A model generated the notes under the pieces. That model was not told the DNA's origin and made no database searches. It worked only from the letters and a program-made list of their open reading frames with translations. A DNA stretch of 35,252 nt, taken from Burkholderiales bacterium. Lineage in GTDB: Bacteria; Pseudomonadota; Gammaproteobacteria; Burkholderiales; Eutrophovitaceae. The position numbers were made by a program, and so were the translations under genes. The stretch spans positions 1 through 35,252 of the forward strand of contig JAURFP010000012.1 in the NCBI GenBank assembly GCA_030834275.1. The letters are read 5' to 3'. Each line of letters opens with the position of its first letter. Position 1 is the stretch's first letter. Below are positions 9,998-19,374 of this stretch, one piece after another.

Positions 9998-11884
9998 ATG
10001 AAAAATCACACGAAAGATGCTCACGCGCAGGGGACTGCAGCTTTAACAATAGCAGCCATTGGCGTTGTGTTCGGTGACATTGGCACAAGTCCCATTTACA
10101 CCATGCGTGAAGTATTCAGCCCCCGGTATGGTCTAGATCCCTCCGCAGACAACATCTTAGGCTGTCTTTCATTAATTTTCTGGGGTCTTGCGCTCGTTGT
10201 GTCGGCCAAGTACGTCTATTTCATGATGCGAGCTGATAATAATGGCGAAGGCGGCATGATGGCGCTGCTATCACTAGTGCTCCGCACTGGGCGTGAAAAC
10301 ACCAAGAAGCGGTTTTTTTTGATTTGTCTTGGCTTGTTTGGGGCAGCCTTATTTTATGGTGATGGAATTATTACCCCAGCCATCTCGGTGCTCTCTGCCG
10401 TAGAGGGATTGGGAGTTGCAACCCCAGCACTCCAACCATTTGTTATCCCGACCACGATGATCATAGTCGTCCTCCTTTTTTTACTTCAACAGAAAGGCAC
10501 CGGAGGAGTTGGAGCTCTTTTCGGACCGATTACGGTAATTTGGTTTGGTATTCTGGGTTTCTTGGGATGCATCAATCTCATGGGTGATCTGAATGTATTG
10601 ATCGCGATAAACCCCGTTTACGCTATCAGCTTCCTTACCGACAATAAAATATTAGGATTCCTAGCTTTAGGTGCAATTGTACTGGCCGTAACTGGTACCG
10701 AAGGCATCTACACAGATATGGGGCATTTTGGTAAAAAACCGATCCGTATAGCATGGTCGGTATGGGTCTGGCCGAACTTGTTACTAAATTACTTCGGTCA
10801 GGGTGCTCTCATTCTCAACGACCCGTCAACCCTATCGCACCCTTTTTATAACATGGTGCCATCCTGGGGCCTCTACCCTCTAATATGTATGACCACAGTT
10901 GCTACTGTCATCGCCTCGCAAGCAGTTATCTCTGGCACTTATTCCCTCACGCGACAGGCGATCCAACTTGGATATTGTCCGCGGCTAGATATTTTTCACA
11001 CATCCGAGAGTGAGATTGGACAAATCTACATGCCTTGGATTAATTGGACATTACTCGCTGCTGTATTACTTCTCATTCTTTCGTTTGGATCGTCCAGCAA
11101 TCTCGCAAGCGCTTACGGAGTAGCAGTTACAGGAATGATGGCAATCGATACTATCTTGGCTTACTTCGTTGTTACCAACTTATGGAAATGGTCAAAGTGG
11201 ATAGCAGCGCCACTAGCAATAATTTTTTTCGTTATCGATATTGCACTATTCTCAGCGAACACAGTAAAAATTCTGAATGGCGGATGGTTCCCATTCTTAG
11301 TAGCAATAATTCTCTTTGTGCTTTTTACAACTTGGTATCGCGGTAGACAAGCTGTCGCACGAGAGCTTTCTCCAGATTCTATCGAGTTACAACCTTTCAT
11401 CGACAGCCTAACGAGCTATCCCCCTCAACGCGTTTCTGGTACGGCAGTGTTCATGACAGCGTCCGAGAAGGGTGTGCCACATGCATTACTACACAACTTG
11501 AATCACAATAAAGTACTTCATGAACGCGTAGTACTCTTGACGGTGAAGACGGAAGAAATCCCACACGTTTTCGGGCCTGATCAGATATACGTTGAGCAGC
11601 TCTCGAACGATTTTTTCCGTGTCGTTGTCAAATACGGCTTCAAAGATAAGCCTGATATTCCGCTTGCTCTCATAAATTGTGGGAAGAAGGGGTTATCGTT
11701 TAACCTGATGGAAACTTCGTTTTTCCTTTCCAGGCAGACTTTAGTGCCCAAACTAGGCAAAGATATGGCGCTTTGGCGGGAAAAAATTTTCGCAGTCATG
11801 TCTCGAAACTCTTCCAGCGCTGTTTCATTTTTCAATTTACCCGCCAATCGCGTAGTGGAGCTTGGAACGCGAATAGAGCTGTAA
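9998..11884 (+). CDS. kup: Low-affinity K+ uptake protein Kup
   Basis: 628 aa; ALTIAAIGVVFGDIGTSPIYTMREVF, GDGIITPAISVLSAVEGL, GTEGIYTDMGHFGKKPIR. Confidence 0.96.
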   Translation: MKNHTKDAHAQGTAALTIAAIGVVFGDIGTSPIYTMREVFSPRYGLDPSADNILGCLSLIFWGLALVVSAKYVYFMMRADNNGEGGMMALLSLVLRTGRENTKKRFFLICLGLFGAALFYGDGIITPAISVLSAVEGLGVATPALQPFVIPTTMIIVVLLFLLQQKGTGGVGALFGPITVIWFGILGFLGCINLMGDLNVLIAINPVYAISFLTDNKILGFLALGAIVLAVTGTEGIYTDMGHFGKKPIRIAWSVWVWPNLLLNYFGQGALILNDPSTLSHPFYNMVPSWGLYPLICMTTVATVIASQAVISGTYSLTRQAIQLGYCPRLDIFHTSESEIGQIYMPWINWTLLAAVLLLILSFGSSSNLASAYGVAVTGMMAIDTILAYFVVTNLWKWSKWIAAPLAIIFFVIDIALFSANTVKILNGGWFPFLVAIILFVLFTTWYRGRQAVARELSPDSIELQPFIDSLTSYPPQRVSGTAVFMTASEKGVPHALLHNLNHNKVLHERVVLLTVKTEEIPHVFGPDQIYVEQLSNDFFRVVVKYGFKDKPDIPLALINCGKKGLSFNLMETSFFLSRQTLVPKLGKDMALWREKIFAVMSRNSSSAVSFFNLPANRVVELGTRIEL

Positions 11885-12068
11885 AGCTTTTACTGCCCCG
11901 CCCCCCATTGAAAGTATCGGCTCCTCTCTGATATCTTTGGGTTTAGGCTATATTCCACGTAACCCTGATAAGGGTGTAAAGTTAAGCGTAGAAATATCCT
12001 AGTTCCAAAATAAAACTATAAAAACCCTAGCAACTGAGTAGGGCACTTCATTGAGGAGAAATTTAGGG

Positions 12069-12923
12069 ATGGAATACTTTGCCCCGACACAGGCTTCTGA
12101 AGCCACCGCTCTTTTGAAAAAAGAAGGCGCTTACGTCCTAGCAGGCGGCACTGACCTATTGGTAAAGCTGAAGTCTCGAATGCTTAAACCTAACGTCGTA
12201 ATCGATCTAAAAGCTCTACCAAAAATAAAGGCGATAGAGAAGACTACTTCTGGTTGGTGGATAGGTGCTGCCACCCCCTGCGCGGAAATTACAGAGCATG
12301 AAGAATTAACGAAAGAGTGGCCAGGGGTTTGCGAAGCACTAGGGCTCATAGGATCGACGCAAATTCAAGGAAGAGCCTCTCTCGGTGGAAATCTGTGTAA
12401 CGCCTCGCCGGCTGCTGATAGTGTGCCAGCAGTTATAGCAGCTAATACGATTTGTGTAATCGCCACTGAAAATGGTGAACGAGAAGATTTGGTTGAAAAT
12501 ATTGTGCTCAGTCCGGGGGTAACCTCTTTGAAACCAGGTGAGTTCATTCTTGGGTTTAAATTACCTCGCTCACAAGGTCGAAGTGGGGATTCATATCTTC
12601 GTCTTATACCTCGAACCGAAATGGATATAGCAGTTGTTGGGGTAGGCGTATCACTTTCGCTTGATAAGGCAGGAAACCTAGAGACTATTCGAGTCTGTCT
12701 TGGCGCTGTCGCCCCTCGACAAGTCTTACTACCTGATCTACAAAAGACGTGTATCGGAAAACAACCCTCCGAGGAGCTCGTGCAAACTCTAGTCGAGCTT
12801 GCGCGCAAAGCGTGTAGTCCGATAAACGATAAACGGGGCACTGTAGACTACAGAACAACGGTGGCGGGAGTGCTGACGAAGCGCGCTTTCAAAATCGCAC
12901 TCGAACGTGCGCAAGCAAAATAA
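12069..12923 (+). CDS. Molybdenum hydroxylase, FAD-binding (CoxM-like) subunit
   Basis: AGGTDLLVKLKSRMLKP, ASLGGNLCNASPAADSVPAV, TEMDIAVVGVGV. ATG at 12069 preferred over upstream TTG (GAGGAGAAATTTAGGG upstream). Confidence 0.92.
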   Translation: MEYFAPTQASEATALLKKEGAYVLAGGTDLLVKLKSRMLKPNVVIDLKALPKIKAIEKTTSGWWIGAATPCAEITEHEELTKEWPGVCEALGLIGSTQIQGRASLGGNLCNASPAADSVPAVIAANTICVIATENGEREDLVENIVLSPGVTSLKPGEFILGFKLPRSQGRSGDSYLRLIPRTEMDIAVVGVGVSLSLDKAGNLETIRVCLGAVAPRQVLLPDLQKTCIGKQPSEELVQTLVELARKACSPINDKRGTVDYRTTVAGVLTKRAFKIALERAQAK

Positions 12924-12938
12924 AACAGGATCATACTT

Positions 12939-13415
12939 ATGTCTAAGAAACACATCTCCACTGTGATCAACGGCGATGCGATGGAATTCCTTGCGTCACC
13001 CGAGCAAAGTCTATTAGATATTCTTCGCGACGAGCTAGAGCTTACAGGCAGCAAAGAAGGTTGCGGTACAGGTGACTGTGGCGCCTGCAGCATCATGCTT
13101 GACGGTCGGTTGGTTTGTAGTTGTCTCGTGCTTGGGGTAGAAGCGGATGGAAAAAATATCGATACGATTGAAGGGATGGGGAACGGAAGTGATATGCACC
13201 CACTTCAGAAAAAATTTCTGGAACACGCGGCACTCCAGTGCGGAATTTGTACGCCAGGAATACTAATAGCCGCAAAAGCGCTGCTAGAGAAAAAGCCCGA
13301 CCCTACCGAAGAGGAAGTACGTTACTGGCTTGCCGGAAACTTATGCAGGTGTACCGGGTATGACAAAATTGTCCGTGCGGTGCTGGATACAGCCGCGGAT
13401 ATGCGTGCAGCGTAA
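12939..13415 (+). CDS. Molybdenum hydroxylase, [2Fe-2S] (CoxS-like) subunit
   Basis: Two 2Fe-2S motif sets: CGTGDCGACSIMLDGRLVCSC and CGICTPG...GNLCRCTGY. Confidence 0.95.
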   Translation: MSKKHISTVINGDAMEFLASPEQSLLDILRDELELTGSKEGCGTGDCGACSIMLDGRLVCSCLVLGVEADGKNIDTIEGMGNGSDMHPLQKKFLEHAALQCGICTPGILIAAKALLEKKPDPTEEEVRYWLAGNLCRCTGYDKIVRAVLDTAADMRAA

Positions 13416-13442
13416 CGGAAGAATCTGAACGAGGACACGAAC

Positions 13443-15716
13443 ATGAATGATATGACTCAAACCAATCTTCAAAAAGATCTGAAAATTGTTGGAACTCGGC
13501 CGCTACGTCCAGATGGCGCTGACAAAGTTACCGGACGTGCACTATTCGGAGCAGACAAATCGCTCCCAAATATGCTCGTGGGTCGCGTACTTCGAAGCCC
13601 GCATGCACATGCCAAGATTATTTCAATTGATACAAAAGCGGCTGAAGCACTACCGGGTGTAAAGGCCGTCATAACCTCGAAAGACTTTCAAGATCTGCCG
13701 TCTGAGTTTGTGCCAGCTGGCGAGATGATGGTGAATTTTAAGGACATGACGCGCAACATCATGGCCCGAGAAAAAGTGCTTTATGAGGGACATACGGTAG
13801 CAGCAGTCGCTGCAATTAATGACGCGATTGCTGAAGAAGCTATGGCATTGATTAAAGTTGAATATGAGTTGCTTCCCCACGTAATGGATGTCGAAGAAGC
13901 AGAAAAACCAAATGCCCCGCTGTTACATGATGACATGATTACCATTGGTGTTGAGCCGGCACCCAAAAAACCAAGCAACGTAGCGAAGCGGGTTGAATTT
14001 GGATTTGGCGATCTAGACAAAGGCTTTAAAGAAGCAGACCTAATTATTGAGAAAAAATTCTCAACGCAACCGGTTCATCAGGGATACATAGAGCCTCATG
14101 CGTGTTTGGCTAGTGTCTCGGAGGATGGTCAGGGAGAATTGTGGGTGACAACACAAGGGCCCTTTGTTGTTCGCAATTTCTGCTCAAAAATTTTAGGTAT
14201 GAGCACATCGCAAATTCGTGTAACCGCCTCTGAAATTGGCGGTGGATTCGGAGGTAAAACTGTTATTTATCTCGAGCCATTGGCTTTGGCGCTATCGAGA
14301 AAAGCCTGCCGCCCCGTCAAAATGGTGATGAGCCGACAAGAAGTGTTAATGGCTAGCGGCCCCACATCAGGAGCGAAGATTTGGGTAAAAATTGGAGTTA
14401 AAAAAGACGGAAGAATTACAGCAGGAGATGCAGTCCTTAAGTTCCAGGCAGGAGCATTTCAAGGATCACCTATCGGCCCTGGTGCGATGTGCGCATTTGC
14501 TCCTTACGAGATGACAAACGTGCGAGTAGTTGGGTACGACATTGTAGTGAACCGTCCGAAGGTGGCTGCCTATCGTGCGCCGGGTGGTCCAATTTCAGAA
14601 TATGCCGTTGAGAGCGTCATGGATGAAATCGCGCAAAAGCTCAATCTTGACCCATTGGAACTGCGTTTAAAAAATGCAGCGAAAGAGGGTACCCAAGCGC
14701 CATATGGGCCGAAGCTTGGTCCTATCGGAATGATTGAAACTCTAGAAGCAGCAAAGGCACATCCACACTACTCCGCGCCTTTAGGACCGAATCAAGGCCG
14801 TGGGGTCGCCTCTGGTTTCTGGTTCAACATCGGGGGAGAAACTTGCACATCTATCAACATAAACGAAGATGGGACAGTAGGACTAACGCTTGGCACTCCA
14901 GATATTGGAGGATCTAGAGCTTCGATGGCCATGATGGCTGCGGAGGAACTCGGCGTTCCCATGTCGACAATCAGACCTATTATTGGAGACACGAGCTCAC
15001 TTGGTTTTAATTTCTTAACAGGTGGCAGCCGAGTGACCTTCTCGAGTGGAATGGCGGTGGTTGAGTCTGTCAGAGAGATCATCGTAGAGCTTAGAAAAAG
15101 AGCTGCACAATTGTGGGATGTGTCGATCGAAAAAGTTGAATGGGTAAGTGGTCACGCTCGATTAGTTGGATCTGAAAATCCAAAATCACTTTCGCTACGT
15201 GAGCTTGCGGAAGCCGCTGGAAAAACTGGTGGACCAATCGTTGGTGGTGCGTCAATAAACGCCACGGGAGCCGGTCCGAGTCTTGCCACACACATTGTAG
15301 ATGTCGAAGTAGATCCTGAAACTGGACGTACAACGGTTTTACGTTACACCGCGATTCAAGACGCGGGTAAAGCAATCCACCCAAGCTACGTAGAGGGACA
15401 AATGCAAGGTGGTGCCGTCCAGGGGATTGGTTGGGCTCTAAATGAAGAGTACGTCTATGACGATAACGGAAAACTTCTCAACCCTGGATTTCTCGATTAT
15501 CGAGTGCCAGTTTGTTCGGACGTTCCAATGATTGACACAGTTATCGTCGAAGTTCCCAATCCTAAGCATCCCTATGGCGTGCGTGGGGTTGGTGAGACCC
15601 CAATTGTTCCGCCACTTGCGGCAGTCTCTAACGCAGTGTCGAGGGCAACGAATATCCGATTCAATGAACTACCGTTGTCTCCGCCAAGAGTTCTTGCTGC
15701 AATAGAGAGTCGGTAG
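13443..15716 (+). CDS. Molybdenum hydroxylase, molybdopterin-binding large subunit (xanthine oxidase family; substrate unknown)
   Basis: 757 aa; RPDGADKVTGRALFGAD, GGGFGGKTVIYLEPLALALSRK, AYRAPGGPISEYAVESVMDEIA, C-terminal GVGETPIVPPLAAVSNAV with the conserved GxGE glutamate. Confidence 0.94.
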   Translation: MNDMTQTNLQKDLKIVGTRPLRPDGADKVTGRALFGADKSLPNMLVGRVLRSPHAHAKIISIDTKAAEALPGVKAVITSKDFQDLPSEFVPAGEMMVNFKDMTRNIMAREKVLYEGHTVAAVAAINDAIAEEAMALIKVEYELLPHVMDVEEAEKPNAPLLHDDMITIGVEPAPKKPSNVAKRVEFGFGDLDKGFKEADLIIEKKFSTQPVHQGYIEPHACLASVSEDGQGELWVTTQGPFVVRNFCSKILGMSTSQIRVTASEIGGGFGGKTVIYLEPLALALSRKACRPVKMVMSRQEVLMASGPTSGAKIWVKIGVKKDGRITAGDAVLKFQAGAFQGSPIGPGAMCAFAPYEMTNVRVVGYDIVVNRPKVAAYRAPGGPISEYAVESVMDEIAQKLNLDPLELRLKNAAKEGTQAPYGPKLGPIGMIETLEAAKAHPHYSAPLGPNQGRGVASGFWFNIGGETCTSININEDGTVGLTLGTPDIGGSRASMAMMAAEELGVPMSTIRPIIGDTSSLGFNFLTGGSRVTFSSGMAVVESVREIIVELRKRAAQLWDVSIEKVEWVSGHARLVGSENPKSLSLRELAEAAGKTGGPIVGGASINATGAGPSLATHIVDVEVDPETGRTTVLRYTAIQDAGKAIHPSYVEGQMQGGAVQGIGWALNEEYVYDDNGKLLNPGFLDYRVPVCSDVPMIDTVIVEVPNPKHPYGVRGVGETPIVPPLAAVSNAVSRATNIRFNELPLSPPRVLAAIESR

Positions 15717-15726
15717 GGTTTACGGG

Positions 15727-15975
15727 TTGGCGACGTTAATTTTTAATGGATCCTTAACTCAGTTTACTAATGGCCAAACTGAGTGTGAGGTTCACGCGAA
15801 AAATATCAAGTCGTTGCTTGGAGAAATTCGAGAAAAATTTCCTCGTTTATCTCCGCTCATTGAAAGTGAAGGGTTTGCGATAGCAATTGACGGGGAGATA
15901 TTCCAGGATATCTGGTTTGCGCCTATTTCTGATTCTAGTGAGGTGCATCTAATCCCGCCTATTGGCGGAGGATAA
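15727..15975 (+). CDS. MoaD/ThiS-family small sulfur-carrier-like protein (TTG start)
   Basis: 82 aa; beta-grasp-like length and pattern, ends ...SDSSEVHLIPPIGGG* like MoaD/ThiS C-terminal GG; lies 10 nt after the large subunit on the same strand. Confidence 0.8.
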   Translation: MATLIFNGSLTQFTNGQTECEVHAKNIKSLLGEIREKFPRLSPLIESEGFAIAIDGEIFQDIWFAPISDSSEVHLIPPIGGG

Positions 15976-15976
15976 A

Positions 15977-16744
15977 TTAGCGGACGCTTCGACCACCATC
16001 GACTGGGATCGCTAACCCAGTCATAAAAGACGCATCCTCACTTGCTAGAAAAGCGATGGTGGACGCCACTTCCTCTGGTTGAGCCATCCTGCCTAATGGG
16101 TGCTTCGCGATAATCATTTTTTCCGCGAGTGCCACGTCATTTGCTTCCGCTAGCATACCTCTAGCCATGTTGGTATCGATGGTTGCAGGACACACGCAAT
16201 TGACACGTATCTTGTCCGCGGTGTGGTCTAACGCTAAAGACATCGTCATTGAAACAATTGCACCCTTGGTAGCAGCATACGCCACTAATCTATGATTACC
16301 GCGGATACCATTGATTGATGAAACATTTACTATCGCACCCCCGCCACGATTACGCATACTCGGAATCGCTTTTTTACATCCTAGAAAACTACCGCGTAAA
16401 TTAATCGCCATCACGTCATCCCAAAGCTTCTGGGTGGTTTCCTCTGCCGTACCCGTCGGGGAAATCCCCGCACAATTTACCAAGACATCAATACCGCCGT
16501 GCTCTTTGCTAACAGCTTCAAAAACCGCATCCCACTGGGTTTCTTCTCTGACATCTAACCGGAAAGACTGAAACCGTGAAACTGCTGCTGCCTGCGATTC
16601 CTCGAAAATAGCTGCGATGACGTGACCGCCCTCTTGCGTAATACGCTCTGCAGTCGCCAACCCGATCCCGCTACCAGCCCCGGTTATCAGAATCACTTTA
16701 TCTTTGAATCGATTTAGCAAAATACTCTCCCGAGAAACAATCAA
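15977..16744 (-). CDS. Short-chain dehydrogenase/reductase (SDR)
   Basis: VILITGAGSGIG, NCAGIS, IVNVSSINGIRGNHRLVAYAATKGA; classical S-Y-K triad. N-terminal start uncertain. Confidence 0.9.
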   Translation of the reverse strand: MIVSRESILLNRFKDKVILITGAGSGIGLATAERITQEGGHVIAAIFEESQAAAVSRFQSFRLDVREETQWDAVFEAVSKEHGGIDVLVNCAGISPTGTAEETTQKLWDDVMAINLRGSFLGCKKAIPSMRNRGGGAIVNVSSINGIRGNHRLVAYAATKGAIVSMTMSLALDHTADKIRVNCVCPATIDTNMARGMLAEANDVALAEKMIIAKHPLGRMAQPEEVASTIAFLASEDASFMTGLAIPVDGGRSVR

Positions 16745-16748
16745 AAAA

Positions 16749-17816
16749 TTAATTTAGAAATAATTTTTCAAGCTTAGACTTGTTTGGCGACTCAACGATA
16801 CCAACCTCGGTAATCAGCGCTGTAACAAATCGGGCCGGAGTAACATCAAAAGCTGGATTGCGAACCTTAACTCCATCAGCGGCCCATTTGATATCTCTGT
16901 AGCCTAGCACTTCATTCTCGGATCTCTCCTCTATTGGGATATCCGCCCCAGACTCAACTGACATATCAATCGTTGACAATGGGCAAGCCACGTAAAACGG
17001 GATCCCGTGCTCCTTAGCGAGAACCGCAACCATGTAAGTCCCAATCTTATTCGCAACATCTCCGTTAGCAGCGACACGATCAGTACCTACAATAATTGCA
17101 TCGACCTCGCCTTGGCTCATCAAAAATCCAGACATATTGTCCGCTATGAGCGTCGTGGGTATTCCCTCTTGCACCATTTCCCATGCCGTCAGCCTCGCTC
17201 CTTGAAGAAATGGCCTAGTTTCATCCGCATAGACGCTGATTGATTTACCCAACTCTACTGCTGATCGGATAACCCCGAGTGCGGTCCCATGTCCCGCGGT
17301 AGCGAGAGCTCCAGCATTACAGTGCGTCAAAACACGAGCTCTATCGCTGAGCAGACTAGCTCCATTTATACCAATCTTTTTGTTAATCGCTATGTCTTCT
17401 TCGTAAATTCGTTTGGCTTCCGCCAATAAAATATCAGCAATTTCTCGAGTATTTTTATCTCGGACTCTGTTTAAGAGATCTCGCATGCGCTGCAGCGCCC
17501 AAAATAAATTTACTGCAGTTGGCCTACTCTTCGAAAGAACTTCAAACGCCTCATCCAAAGCTTTATAAAACGCTGATGCTTCAAGTTTTACTGAACGCAG
17601 CCCCTCGAGCGCTACTCCAAACGCAGCTGCTACGCCAATTGCAGGAGCCCCACGAACCACCATGTCACGTATACCTTTTGCAACCCCAACGGCATCGTCA
17701 TAAGACATATATTCAAACACCGCTGGCAAGCGGGTTTGGTCGATCATCTCAAGACGACCGTCTATCCAGCGTAGGGTTTCAACTTTTGCGAAAGACAAAA
17801 ACTTACTCCCCTTCAA
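16749..17816 (-). CDS. mtnA: S-methyl-5-thioribose-1-phosphate isomerase (start uncertain; TTG at 17816 or TTG near 17798)
   Basis: [100 protein letters not shown]. Confidence 0.95.
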   Translation of the reverse strand: MKGSKFLSFAKVETLRWIDGRLEMIDQTRLPAVFEYMSYDDAVGVAKGIRDMVVRGAPAIGVAAAFGVALEGLRSVKLEASAFYKALDEAFEVLSKSRPTAVNLFWALQRMRDLLNRVRDKNTREIADILLAEAKRIYEEDIAINKKIGINGASLLSDRARVLTHCNAGALATAGHGTALGVIRSAVELGKSISVYADETRPFLQGARLTAWEMVQEGIPTTLIADNMSGFLMSQGEVDAIIVGTDRVAANGDVANKIGTYMVAVLAKEHGIPFYVACPLSTIDMSVESGADIPIEERSENEVLGYRDIKWAADGVKVRNPAFDVTPARFVTALITEVGIVESPNKSKLEKLFLN

Positions 17817-18330
17817 ATTCCACTAAGGAAAAAGTAGGAATACCTTGCTTTGAGAGTCTGTTGGCTCCGCCTAAGTCGGGCAAATCAACGATAAAACATG
17901 CCTCAATCACAACTCCCCCAAGTTTCTCGATAAGCTTTACTGCGGCCTCTGCTGTTCCGCCCGTTGCAATCAGATCATCAATCACGAGAACGCGCGCACC
18001 CCTAGAGAAAGCATCTTTGTGAATTTCAATTCGGTCCGTACCGTATTCCAACTCGTACTCTTGTGATACGGTCTCGCCAGGTAATTTCCCCGCCTTTCGC
18101 AGCGGTATAAAACCCTTACCCAAGGCGTAGGATATTGGAGCCCCAAAGATGAATCCTCGAGACTCGATACCAGCAATGAAATCAAACGACTCTTTCTCAT
18201 AACGATTAACTAAGGCATCAATCGCATATTTAAAGCCTGCTGGGTGCTTGAGCAAGCTCGTGATGTCCCGAAACATAATTCCAGGCTTAGGATGGTCAGG
18301 AATCGTTCTTATAATCGATGTTAAATCCAT
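17803..18330 (-). CDS. apt: Adenine phosphoribosyltransferase
   Basis: [68 protein letters not shown]. Confidence 0.95.
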   Translation of the reverse strand: MDLTSIIRTIPDHPKPGIMFRDITSLLKHPAGFKYAIDALVNRYEKESFDFIAGIESRGFIFGAPISYALGKGFIPLRKAGKLPGETVSQEYELEYGTDRIEIHKDAFSRGARVLVIDDLIATGGTAEAAVKLIEKLGGVVIEACFIVDLPDLGGANRLSKQGIPTFSLVEFEGE

Positions 18331-18363
18331 ATGAGGCCCTTACGTTTGCTTCAACAAATACGA

Positions 18364-19242
18364 TTACGCCTTTAGTACGCGGCCCGCAACCGCGTCTAAA
18401 CGTTTTAGAGCTTGCGGATCTCTTGCATCAGGAGAAGTGATCAACGCGTACTCGAGCGCTTTTTTACATCCACATTCAGTTCCCTCTGAATCAGCGTAAA
18501 TAAGTGGACTTACGTTTTGTACTAATGTTTTTGCCTTGTCTGCATTAGTTAAAAGTACTTTGATGACTTGATCAACGGTAACCGCATCATGATCAGGGTG
18601 CCAACAATCAAAGTCAGTAACCATCGCAACACTCGCGTAACATAGTTCTGCTTCTCGAGCGAGCTTTGCCTCCGGCATATTTGTCATTCCGATCACATCA
18701 CATCCCCACTGACGATATAAGTTTGATTCCGCATAGGTAGAGAATTGAGGGCCTTCCATTACAAGATAGGTTCCATTACGAACAAACTCGATACTTAATT
18801 TTTCAAGGGTCTCCTCTATATGATCGCCAAGACGATTGCAAACAGGATGGGCAACTGAGACATGCGCCACCATCCCTGATCCAAAAAATGATTTTTCACG
18901 CGCAAATGTACGATCGATAAATTGGTCAACGATGACAAACATACCTGGCTTTAGGTCTTCGCGTAGCGAACCAACTGCACTCACCGACAATAAATCTGTA
19001 ACGCCAAGGCGCTTCATACCATCAACGTTTGCTCGGTAATTGACCTCACTCGGAGAAACTTTATGACCGCGACCATGGCGCGGTAAGAAGACAATTTTCT
19101 TTCCTCCCAACTCTCCAACTAAATAATCATCAGAGGGCTTACCAAAGGGGCTCTCAACTTTTATCCAAGAAGTATTAGTGAGGCCCTCTATATCGTAGAC
19201 TCCGCTACCGCCCATCACTCCAATTACAGTCTCTTTACTCAT
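18364..19242 (-). CDS. mtnP: S-methyl-5'-thioadenosine phosphorylase
   Basis: IGVMGGSGVYDIEGL, FLPRHGRGHKVSPSEVNYRANVDGMKRLGV, YLVMEGPQFSTYAESNLYRQWGCDVIGMTNMPEAKLAREAELCYASVAMVTDFDCW. Confidence 0.95.
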   Translation of the reverse strand: MSKETVIGVMGGSGVYDIEGLTNTSWIKVESPFGKPSDDYLVGELGGKKIVFLPRHGRGHKVSPSEVNYRANVDGMKRLGVTDLLSVSAVGSLREDLKPGMFVIVDQFIDRTFAREKSFFGSGMVAHVSVAHPVCNRLGDHIEETLEKLSIEFVRNGTYLVMEGPQFSTYAESNLYRQWGCDVIGMTNMPEAKLAREAELCYASVAMVTDFDCWHPDHDAVTVDQVIKVLLTNADKAKTLVQNVSPLIYADSEGTECGCKKALEYALITSPDARDPQALKRLDAVAGRVLKA

Positions 19243-19278
19243 GATTTTCTTAACATATTAAGGATTAAAAAATTAACG

Positions 19279-19294
19279 TTACCGCAAGCGGTAA
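19279..19294 (-). terminator. Small hairpin between lgt and mtnP, possible weak terminator of the lgt-side operon
   Basis: TTACCG-CAAG-CGGTAA. Minus strand is followed by an AT-rich stretch containing TTTTTT, but not immediately. Confidence 0.4.
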
Positions 19295-19374
19295 TTCATA
19301 AAATTATCGTCGAAATACTAAACTTAAATCATCGACTGGTAAATCTGGGAAAAATAGCTAGAGACAAGATCAAC

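Noticed and set aside
12365-12841. 158-aa minus-strand ORF antisense to the FAD subunit
   Set aside because: Shadow ORF of a strongly supported CDS; no motif.
17519-18022. 167-aa plus-strand ORF antisense to mtnA/apt
   Set aside because: Lies entirely opposite two well-supported genes; low-complexity, no recognisable domain; treated as a shadow ORF.
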